Below, piece by piece: positions 1 through 4,991 of a DNA stretch of 5,438 nucleotides; within the stretch, counting starts at the first letter, position 1, and each line of letters starts with the position of its first letter. Source of the DNA: JBCBTJ01 sp039818665 (GTDB lineage: Bacteria > Pseudomonadota > Alphaproteobacteria > Caulobacterales > Hyphomonadaceae); the NCBI GenBank assembly GCA_039818665.1, contig JBCBTJ010000081.1, forward strand, positions 1 through 5,438, written 5' to 3'. The position numbers and the translations under genes were made by a program. The notes under the pieces were generated by a model, which was not told the origin of the DNA, made no database searches, and saw only the letters and a program-made list of their open reading frames with translations.

Positions 1-273
1 ATATGGCGCTCGGCCTTGAGCGCCCCGCGGCGGCTGGACCAGCTTAAGCCTGCCCAGCGTCCTGGTACCCCCAGCGCTTACAAAGACGTCTGCAAGGGGG
101 CGCCCTATCCGTCCGTCCGACCAAGGCCGCGGGCCGTTACCTCCGCCGCCCAGCTCGACCGCCGCGCCCCGCCCGCCGCCCGGACGGTCCGGACCGGCCT
201 GCCCGGCGAGGGGGCATGGGGAGTATCGCGCAGGTTGGGGAGGGGGCGGATACATTTGCGGGCGCGCGGCGGC

Positions 274-309
274 ATCGCCCGCAGCGCCTGACGCGGGACC
301 GCGGGCGAT
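274..309. repeat. 9-bp perfect inverted repeat (hairpin)
   Basis: ATCGCCCGC at 274-282 is exactly complementary to GCGGGCGAT at 301-309, with an 18-base loop. There is no T-run after either arm, so it is not a canonical intrinsic terminator. It lies at the point where GC-rich DNA changes to lower-GC DNA. It could be a structural end of the GC-rich element or chance in a G+C-rich context. Confidence 0.45.
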
Positions 310-318
310 CATGGATAG

Positions 319-329
319 ATGTCCGCTTT
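319..329 (+). repeat. Left copy of an inverted motif flanking the low-GC patch
   Basis: ATGTCCGCTTT at 319-329 matches, with one difference, the reverse complement of 1152-1162 (ATGCCCGCTTT). The two copies lie in inverted orientation at the edges of the low-GC patch that holds the histidine phosphatase gene. The match is only 10 of 11 bases and does not extend outward, so chance is possible. Confidence 0.3.
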
Positions 330-423
330 CCGCGGCGTTGGAGACGTTAGCGAGCGGCTCAAAACGCCCTAATACGGACGCTGACTTCGACCCAGGCAAG
401 ATGGAACTGAATTAAATCCGGAG

Positions 424-452
424 TTGGCAAGGAAAAACCTTGGCGATCAAAT
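424..452 (+). promoter_or_regulatory. Candidate sigma-70-type promoter for the histidine phosphatase gene
   Basis: TTGGCA at 424-429 matches the -35 consensus at 5 of 6 positions. After a 17-base spacer, TCAAAT at 447-452 matches the -10 consensus at 4 of 6. Transcription would start near 459, about 50 bases before the preferred GTG start at 511. The -35 box overlaps the TTG that would start the longest version of the downstream frame, which argues against that longer start. Confidence 0.35.
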
Positions 453-499
453 ATCGCACGCTATTCACCAGAACCACGGGAGCAAATCTTCTACTATAT

Positions 500-510
500 G
501 GAGCAAAGGT
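500..510 (+). promoter_or_regulatory. Shine-Dalgarno site that fixes the GTG start at 511
   Basis: GGAG at 500-503 is followed by a 7-base spacer and then GTG at 511. For the alternative TTG at 424, the nearest purine-rich element (GGAG at 420-423) abuts the start codon with no spacer, so it cannot serve as a normal ribosome site. Confidence 0.6.
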
Positions 511-1008
511 GTGGCACTATCCAAAGTGATCTTGGTTAGACATGCCGCTTCAACAGGACCAAGCTCCGAGGCACCGCTGTCAGAGGAAGGCTACCAGCAA
601 TCGTTACGTCTTGCCGAAAACCTCGCGCCGATTGGTATAGATGCGGTTTTTTCGAGCCCCTATAAACGAGCTGTGGAAACAATTGAACCATTCGCTGAGA
701 ACCACAATTTCGATATCCAAATTTTGCTCGATTTAAAGGAGCGGAAGCTATCGGCCCAACCAACAGACGATTGGCTCGAACATATTCGCAAGTCTTTTTC
801 GGACCACGACCACCATCTTGAGGGTGGTGAGAGTTTGGTAGACACACGCAAAAGAGCGCTGAAAGCGATAAAGTCCATAAGCGAACAGGATTGCAAGTTA
901 CCCGTTGCTGTTTCGCATGGAAACTGGATCGCGAGTGTATTGACCTATATCGACAGCAGCTTTGGCTTCGAAGATTGGCGTTCGCTTGGAAATCCCGATG
1001 TCATATAG
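511..1008 (+). CDS. Small histidine phosphatase-superfamily protein (phosphoglycerate mutase-like, SixA-like size)
   Basis: Predicted 165-residue cytoplasmic phosphatase using a phosphohistidine intermediate; the substrate is unknown. Visible family features, numbered from the GTG start, are the RH motif (Arg10, His11) right after the first beta strand KVILV, FSSPYKRAVET with the second catalytic Arg near 53, an acidic residue in LKERKL near 77, GGES near 105-108, and the second catalytic His in VSHGNW (His136). The full catalytic set is therefore present. A TTG at 424 would add 29 residues before the first strand, but the RH motif normally sits near the N-terminus and the ribosome site supports 511. 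The gene is clearly poorer in G+C than its neighbours (bases 661-720 contain 23 G/C of 60, against 46 of 60 at 2701-2760), which suggests acquisition. The C-terminus ends abruptly at NPDVI; the next frame continues YRFV-stop, so a late single-base insertion is possible. It appears to be a single-gene unit. Confidence 0.85.
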   Translation: MALSKVILVRHAASTGPSSEAPLSEEGYQQSLRLAENLAPIGIDAVFSSPYKRAVETIEPFAENHNFDIQILLDLKERKLSAQPTDDWLEHIRKSFSDHDHHLEGGESLVDTRKRALKAIKSISEQDCKLPVAVSHGNWIASVLTYIDSSFGFEDWRSLGNPDVI

Positions 1009-1029
1009 GTTTGTTTGACTCATGGTGAA

Positions 1030-1072
1030 CCGATGTCTTTCGCTAAACTATCGTAGACTTAGTTTTCATCGG
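1030..1072 (+). terminator. Weak nested hairpin after the phosphatase gene, possible terminator
   Basis: An outer pair, CCGATG (1030-1035) with CATCGG (1067-1072), encloses an inner pair, AAACTA (1045-1050) with TAGTTT (1060-1065), around a 9-base loop. A TTTT run at 1063-1066 lies within the descending arm rather than after the stem. The structure is 22 bases past the stop codon, the right place for a terminator, but it is weak and not canonical. The remaining bases to 1172 hold no gene I can support. Confidence 0.25.
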
Positions 1073-1151
1073 AAATGGCGATACATCCATTTGATTGCTC
1101 AGCGGTTTAAACTCGCCCAACTAGGACACTGAGCTAGGCTCCGCATGACCC

Positions 1152-1162
1152 AAAGCGGGCAT
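1152..1162 (-). repeat. Right copy of the inverted motif flanking the low-GC patch
   Basis: AAAGCGGGCAT at 1152-1162 reads ATGCCCGCTTT on the minus strand, one base different from ATGTCCGCTTT at 319-329. It lies just past the stop codon of the minus-strand kinase gene, where composition returns to GC-rich. Confidence 0.3.
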
Positions 1163-1172
1163 TCCGCACCCC

Positions 1173-2171
1173 CTAACCCCCATCCAGCCCCGCCGCCTTC
1201 GCCAGCCCCGCATAGGGTGTCTCGGGACGGGGGCCGTAGTGGGAGATGACTTCGGCGGCGGCGACGTGGCCGAGTTTGGCGCAGGTGGCGAGCGGCATGC
1301 CGCGGGCGTGGCCGAAGAGGAAGCCGGCGGCGTATTGGTCGCCGGCGCCCGTCGTGTCGGTGACGTGGTCGATGGGTTCGGCCGGCACGGCGATGGGCGG
1401 GCCGTCGCCGATGACGACGGAGCCTTTTTCGGACCGGGTGACGGCGGCGAGCGGGGCCTCTTCGCGCAGCGCCGTGACGGCCGCGTCGAAATCCTCGGTC
1501 TCGTAGAGCGATAGGAGCTCGGCCTCATTGGCGAAGAGAATGTCGACATGGGTGCGGATGAGGTGGCGGAAGCTCTCGCGGTGGCGGTCGACGCAGAAAT
1601 TGTCCGACAGGGTGAGCGAGACTTTGCGCCCGGCGGCCGCAGCGATCTCCGACGCGTGGACGAAGGCGGCTTTGGCGTCCTCCCGGTCGAAGAGATAGCC
1701 TTCGAGATAGAGGATGGCGCCGGCGCGGACGGTCTCGGCGTCCACGTCGGCGGGCGAGAACATGACCGAGGCGCCGAGGAAAGTGTTCATGGAGCGCGCG
1801 CCGTCGGGCGTGACGAAGATGATGGAGCGCGCGGTGGCGGGACCGTCTTGCAGCGGCGCCGTGTCGAAGGGCACGCCGATGGCGCGCATGTCTTCGCGAA
1901 AGACCCCGCCCAGGCGGTCGTCGGCGACTTTGCCGATATAGGCCGCCCGGCCGCCGAAGCTCGCGACGCCTGCGATCGTGTTGGCGCCCGAGCCGCCGGA
2001 GAGCTCCTGGCCCTCGGCCGCGCCGGTAAGAGCGTCGGCGCGGTCCTCTTCGATCAGGGTCATCCCGTTCTTGCGGATGTCCCATTGGTCAAGAAAGCCG
2101 TCTTCGACCGGGGCGATCACGTCGACGATCGCATTGCCCAGGCCGACGACGTCGAAGCGGGTGGAAGTCAT
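1173..2171 (-). CDS. PfkB-family carbohydrate/nucleoside kinase, adenosine kinase type
   Basis: A 332-residue cytoplasmic ribokinase-fold kinase, the usual length for the family. Proteins of this type in alphaproteobacteria are generally annotated as adenosine kinase (adenosine + ATP to AMP + ADP, purine salvage), but the sugar or nucleoside specificity cannot be read from sequence alone. Visible motifs are the N-terminal strand FDVVGLGNAIVDVIAPVED with the substrate-binding Asp17, the glycine-rich GGSGANTIAG (59-68) of PfkB signature 1, NEAE at 215-218 (the NxxE motif linked to Mg and phosphate effects), and DTTGAGDQYAAGFLFG (272-287), which is signature 2 with the anion hole and catalytic base Asp278. 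The ATG is supported by AAGGA (2181-2185 read on the minus strand) nine bases upstream. It is divergent from the ATP-grasp gene. Composition is GC-rich and vertical-looking. Ribokinase- or fructokinase-like activity is the main alternative. Confidence 0.88.
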   Translation of the reverse strand: MTSTRFDVVGLGNAIVDVIAPVEDGFLDQWDIRKNGMTLIEEDRADALTGAAEGQELSGGSGANTIAGVASFGGRAAYIGKVADDRLGGVFREDMRAIGVPFDTAPLQDGPATARSIIFVTPDGARSMNTFLGASVMFSPADVDAETVRAGAILYLEGYLFDREDAKAAFVHASEIAAAAGRKVSLTLSDNFCVDRHRESFRHLIRTHVDILFANEAELLSLYETEDFDAAVTALREEAPLAAVTRSEKGSVVIGDGPPIAVPAEPIDHVTDTTGAGDQYAAGFLFGHARGMPLATCAKLGHVAAAEVISHYGPRPETPYAGLAKAAGLDGG

Positions 2172-2218
2172 GTGAGGAGATCCTTCGAGATTTCGGGCGA
2201 CCTGCCAGAGCCGGCCGC

Positions 2219-2247
2219 TGGACGCAAGCAGCGCGCCCGGCTATGCG
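2219..2247 (+). promoter_or_regulatory. Weak promoter-like pair placed for a leaderless ATP-grasp mRNA
   Basis: TGGACG at 2219-2224 (4 of 6 to the -35 consensus) and TATGCG at 2242-2247 (3 of 6 to the -10) are separated by 17 bases. A start seven bases after the -10 would fall on the A of the ATG at 2254. The downstream gene has no visible Shine-Dalgarno site, which fits a leaderless message, but the boxes are poor and the assignment is tentative. Confidence 0.2.
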
Positions 2248-2253
2248 CCCCTC

Positions 2254-3126
2254 ATGCCGACAATCGCCTTCCTCGCTTCAGCGGCCACAGCGCCGGACTC
2301 GCCGACGCGGCGGGACGACGCGTTTGAACATGATCAAGAGGTCGAGGCGCTGGGCGGGGCGTTGAGCGCGGCGGGGATCGGCTTGGAGGTGCTGGCCTGG
2401 GACGATCCGGGCGCGGATTGGGGCGCGTTCGACGCCGCGGTCATCCGCTCGACCTGGGATTATTGGGACCGACAGGCGGAGTTTCTGGAAACGCTGGAGC
2501 GGATCGAGGGGGCGACGCGGCTGTTCAACCCGGCCGCGCTGGTGCGTTGGAACAGCCGGAAGACCTATCTGCGCGACCTGGAGGCGAAGGGCGCGCGGCT
2601 GATCCCGACGCTGTGGCTGGAAGAGGCCGATGCGGCGGCGTGCGAAGCGGCGTTCGACGCGCTTGGGGCGGAGGATCTGGTGTTCAAGCGCCAGGTGGGC
2701 GCCGGGGCGGACGGCCAAGCGCGGCTGCAGCGGGGCGAGGCGATCCCGCGTTTTCCGCATCCGATGATGGTCCAGCCCTTCCTGCCGACGATCCAGAGCG
2801 AGGGCGAGTTCAGCTTCGTCTTCATCGACGGGGCGCTGTCGCATGCGCTGATCAAGCGCGCGGCGGCCGGCGATTATCGGATCCAGTCCATGTATGGCGG
2901 CGTGGAGGAGGCGGTGGAGCCGGCGCCGGCGGATCTTGCGGCCGCGGGCGCGGTGATTGAGATGCTGGACGAGGCGCCGCTTTATACGCGCGTCGACATG
3001 GTGCGCGGCGGCGATGGCGGGCTTTTGCTGATGGAGCTCGAACTGATCGAGCCGTTTCTCTACCCGCTGCAGGGCCCTGAGCTCGGGCCGCGGCTGGCGG
3101 CGGCGCTGGGCCGCCGCCTCGGCTGA
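2254..3126 (+). CDS. ATP-grasp ligase of the glutathione synthetase/RimK/DcsG-like group, substrate unknown
   Basis: A 290-residue protein that probably forms an amide-type bond by activating a carboxylate as an acylphosphate with ATP. The N-terminal pre-ATP-grasp domain has the pattern LEVLAWDDPGADWGAFDAAVIRSTWDY split over residues 44-70; WDDP...RSTWDY is characteristic of orphan ligases resembling the cycloserine enzyme DcsG. The ATP-grasp core follows: NSRKTYL (100-106), the nucleotide-binding Lys in VFKRQ (Lys145) with the flexible loop GAGADG (149-154), EFSFVF (185-190), ALIKR (198-202), YTRVDMV with Arg246 and Asp248, and metal ligands in MELELIEP (Glu261, Glu263). The start is the first in-frame ATG beginning a beta strand (TIAFLAS); no ribosome site is visible. 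It is divergent from the kinase and convergent with the DoxX-like gene (3 bases between stops). No biosynthetic partner is present, so the substrate is open. Confidence 0.75.
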   Translation: MPTIAFLASAATAPDSPTRRDDAFEHDQEVEALGGALSAAGIGLEVLAWDDPGADWGAFDAAVIRSTWDYWDRQAEFLETLERIEGATRLFNPAALVRWNSRKTYLRDLEAKGARLIPTLWLEEADAAACEAAFDALGAEDLVFKRQVGAGADGQARLQRGEAIPRFPHPMMVQPFLPTIQSEGEFSFVFIDGALSHALIKRAAAGDYRIQSMYGGVEEAVEPAPADLAAAGAVIEMLDEAPLYTRVDMVRGGDGGLLLMELELIEPFLYPLQGPELGPRLAAALGRRLG

Positions 3127-3129
3127 GCC

Positions 3130-3615
3130 TTAGGCCTCGCGCCGTTGGACGACGGCGTTGGCGATCGCAACGATCAAGAACACCGCGGCGAGGGCGAACA
3201 GGACCGGTCCCGTCTCGGCCGTGAAGTGCTCGCGGACAAACGGGCCGCCGCTGGAGAGCGCGTCGGCGAGCGGGGTGACGCCGTCGGGCGTGGATTCGGA
3301 GTAGCCATTCGGCGTGATGACGCCGAGCAGGGGCGAGAGGTGGAACACGAAGGCGCCGAGGAAAGGCGCAACCGCCAGCGGCGCGCCGATCTTCCGGGTC
3401 ATCGGCAGGATGACGAGGACGCCGGCGACCAGTTCGAGCAGCCCGGTCGCGTAATTGACCAGCGGAAAGAAGAGATCTGACAGCGGAAAGCCGAGCCGGT
3501 CGGCATTGTATTCGATGAAGGGGAAGATGTGGGCGTTCCCGCTGAACTTCAGGAAGCCAAAGAAAAGCAGAAAACCGCCCACGGCGAGGGCCAGTGCCCA
3601 TTTTACGATATTCAT
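3130..3615 (-). CDS. DoxX-like four-helix integral membrane protein
   Basis: A 161-residue inner-membrane protein of unknown function. Four hydrophobic segments are visible, at about residues 5-22 (beginning IVKWALALAVGGFLLFFG), 52-71, 77-100 and 135-156, and the chain ends in a basic tail QRREA. A glycine/aromatic stretch FFGFLKFSG after helix 1 and the four-helix layout fit the DoxX/DoxD-like superfamily. Members have been linked to thiol-stress or sulfur metabolism in some bacteria, but I cannot assign that here. The frame is open to an ATG at 3678, yet the start at 3615 is preferred because AAAGGA (3625-3630 on the minus strand) lies nine bases upstream and the extra 21 residues are polar and arginine-rich. 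A weak minus-strand promoter is possible: GTGACG (3701-3696) and TATGAA (3679-3674), 16 bases apart. It faces away from the thioredoxin-domain lipoprotein across a shared control region. Confidence 0.7.
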   Translation of the reverse strand: MNIVKWALALAVGGFLLFFGFLKFSGNAHIFPFIEYNADRLGFPLSDLFFPLVNYATGLLELVAGVLVILPMTRKIGAPLAVAPFLGAFVFHLSPLLGVITPNGYSESTPDGVTPLADALSSGGPFVREHFTAETGPVLFALAAVFLIVAIANAVVQRREA

Positions 3616-3624
3616 CGCGCATCG

Positions 3625-3630
3625 TCCTTT
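3625..3630 (-). promoter_or_regulatory. Shine-Dalgarno site fixing the DoxX-like start at 3615
   Basis: On the minus strand this reads AAAGGA, nine bases before the ATG at 3615-3613. It decides against the longer frame that begins at 3678. Confidence 0.6.
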
Positions 3631-3720
3631 GTCTGTTCGACCAAGACGCCGCCCCACCTGGCGCGCCGCCCAATTCATAACGGACCGTCATGTAGCGTCA
3701 CGCCTGACCGGCGGTATGGT

Positions 3721-3750
3721 TTGACAAGAGTTCGTGAGAATCCGTGTAGT
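3721..3750 (+). promoter_or_regulatory. Promoter of the thioredoxin-domain lipoprotein
   Basis: TTGACA at 3721-3726 is a perfect -35 consensus. An 18-base spacer leads to TGTAGT at 3745-3750, which matches 4 of 6 of the -10. Transcription would begin near 3757, leaving a leader of about 24 bases that contains AGGAGG (3770-3775) five bases before the ATG at 3781. This is the best promoter and ribosome-site combination in the window. I see no convincing operator repeat around it. Confidence 0.5.
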
Positions 3751-3780
3751 GCGGCATCTCGGCTGCCTTAGGAGGCGACC

Positions 3781-4950
3781 ATGCCCATGCGGCTTTGTCT
3801 TGGTTTTGTTGGCTTAATCTTGATAGCGGCCTGCGGCCCGGCTCAGCCGGATCTCGCCCGCGGCTTCCTGACGGAGAACACGCCGCCGCCGGCGAGCGCG
3901 GCGGACATTCGCGGCGACGGGGTGCTGCGCGACGTGGACGAGCGGCCCTATGGATACGGCCTTCTGGGCGAGACGCTGCCGCCCTTCTCAGCGAACCTGG
4001 CCGGCGGCGGCGCGTTTCATTCAGCGAGTTTGCGGGGGCGCTGGACTCTGGCCAAGGTCTGGGGCGTCTGGTGCAGCGACTGCATGGCGGACGCGCCCTA
4101 TGTGGCCCAGCTCGCCGCGGAGCTCGCCCAGGATCCGACGCTCGATTTCGTGTCGATCCACACCCCGCCCAGCGCCGCGCGCGCCGGCGAGGCTTATGGG
4201 ACGTTCGGGTCCGTCGAAGCGTACTTCGACAGCAAGGGCTACAGCTATGCGACCGCGCTCGACCGCGACGCCTCGATCCGAGATCTCTTGGAAATATCTT
4301 GGACGCCGACCTACTTGCTCGTCGATCCCGGCGGCGTGGTTCGCGGCTTTCGCACCGACCTTTCCGTCGCGGGCGAGACCCCGGTCGCCGATTTTCTCGC
4401 CGATATTGCGGCCGTTCGCGAGGCGGCGGCGCCAACCGACGGTCAGGCCGCGCCGGATTTCCTCTCGATCGGCCCGGACGGCGCGGGCCGGTTGAACGCG
4501 TCAACTGTGTTTACTCTGCCCGCCTTGGAACGCGCCTTTCCGGGTTTTGTCGTGCGCGCCGGGGAGGGGATGGCGGAAGGCGAGCGGTATCCGCTGTTCG
4601 AGGTGTTCTTGATGGGGGGCGGCGACCTTGTGTTCACCGTGGAGCCCGGTTGGGACCGGGGGACGGTCGGCCGCCTGATTACAAGCCATGGGGGCGTTTC
4701 CGGCCCCTTGCGCGACCGGATCGGAGAAACGCGTCTGGCGGATATCCCGGAGGCGGAACGGGCCGTCTGCGCGCCGGGCGCGGAGGAGAATGGCGACAAA
4801 CTGTTTTGCGCGGCCGCGCTCGATGCGACGTTTTGGCGTGTGTTCGCAGCGCCGGCGGGGTTTGAAGGCTATTTTCCCGAAGCGGCGGCCGAGGCGCGGC
4901 TGCAGGGCGTCTTGGCCGGAATGCGCTACCTGCCTGAAAACGCGCGCTAA
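3781..4950 (+). CDS. Lipoprotein with TlpA/ResA-like thioredoxin domain and a C-terminal DUF1131 (YfeY)-like domain
   Basis: A 389-residue envelope protein. A short signal peptide (MPMRLCLGFVGLILIAAC) ends in a lipobox with Cys18 as the lipidated residue; Gly19 follows, with no Asp at +2, so outer-membrane sorting is plausible. Residues about 60-212 form a thioredoxin-fold domain: TLAKVWGVWCSDCMADAP carries the CxxC (Cys98, Cys101) and SWTPTYLLVDPGGVV the cis-proline (Pro176) and following strand. The usual TlpA WCxPC is here WCSDC, so the redox potential may differ. Residues about 238-388 resemble DUF1131: LNASTVFTLPALERAFPG, YPLFEVFLMGGGDLVF, GTVGRLITSHG and RIGETRLADI line up with the order of motifs I recall in YfeY, and two further cysteines (Cys330, Cys343) match that family's cysteine spacing. 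A thiol-disulfide role in envelope quality control is inference. The start is fixed by AGGAGG at 3770-3775. The gene has its own promoter and may read through into the methyltransferase gene. Confidence 0.8.
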   Translation: MPMRLCLGFVGLILIAACGPAQPDLARGFLTENTPPPASAADIRGDGVLRDVDERPYGYGLLGETLPPFSANLAGGGAFHSASLRGRWTLAKVWGVWCSDCMADAPYVAQLAAELAQDPTLDFVSIHTPPSAARAGEAYGTFGSVEAYFDSKGYSYATALDRDASIRDLLEISWTPTYLLVDPGGVVRGFRTDLSVAGETPVADFLADIAAVREAAAPTDGQAAPDFLSIGPDGAGRLNASTVFTLPALERAFPGFVVRAGEGMAEGERYPLFEVFLMGGGDLVFTVEPGWDRGTVGRLITSHGGVSGPLRDRIGETRLADIPEAERAVCAPGAEENGDKLFCAAALDATFWRVFAAPAGFEGYFPEAAAEARLQGVLAGMRYLPENAR

Positions 4951-4991
4951 GCGTCTCGCTTTGCGTTCGGGAATCGGCCTATCGCTCAGCC

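Larger units (their letters stand above)
1..423. other. Stretch without a confident gene; GC-rich, palindrome-dense left end, then GC drop
   Basis: No reading frame here looks like a protein I recognise. The plus frame could hold the tail of an upstream gene ending at a TAA at 45-47, but too little is visible to say. A plus frame (16-291) and a minus frame (open from an ATG at 312-310 to the left edge) are complementary to each other and encode Pro/Gly/Arg/Ala-rich sequence, as expected of non-coding GC-rich DNA. Short perfect palindromes are frequent: GCTTAAGC (42-49), GGTACC (64-69), AGCGCT (73-78), AGACGTCT (84-91), GGGCGCCC (98-105) and CGGTCCGGACCG (185-196). A small hairpin CCAG-CGTC-CTGG lies at 54-65. 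Composition falls abruptly after about 310. The stretch may be intergenic DNA, a structured RNA or remnant sequence; none of these can be decided here. Confidence 0.5.

Noticed and set aside
16..291. Plus-strand 91-codon frame from a TTG
   Set aside because: No ribosome site, product rich in Arg/Pro/Ala with no recognisable domain, and equally open on the opposite strand in the same codon register, which is typical of GC-rich non-coding DNA.
1..312. Minus-strand frame open from the ATG at 312-310 to the left edge (104 codons)
   Set aside because: It could be the N-terminus of a gene cut by the window, but the product is Gly/Pro/Arg-rich, upstream signals are weak, and rare codons such as AGG and ATA occur. 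It is worth re-reading if the sequence to the left continues the frame.
424..510. Longer N-terminus of the histidine phosphatase from a TTG at 424
   Set aside because: The ribosome-site-like GGAG abuts the TTG, the TTG falls in a likely -35 box, and the extension precedes a first strand that normally begins the protein.
1022..1132. Small plus-strand frame of 36 codons, basic product
   Set aside because: No ribosome site, overlaps the candidate hairpin region, and no recognisable motif; length is compatible with chance in low-GC DNA.
1097..1134. GCTCAG/CTGAGC inverted repeat as terminator of the minus-strand kinase
   Set aside because: Only a 6-bp stem with a 26-base loop and no T-run on the relevant strand.
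1548..2327. Long plus-strand frame (259 codons) antisense to the kinase gene
   Set aside because: It is the mirror of a well-supported kinase gene; the product is charged and low-complexity with no domain.
3698..4504. Long minus-strand frame (268 codons) antisense to the lipoprotein
   Set aside because: Arg/Pro/Ser-rich shadow of the lipoprotein coding frame, without a ribosome site or domain.
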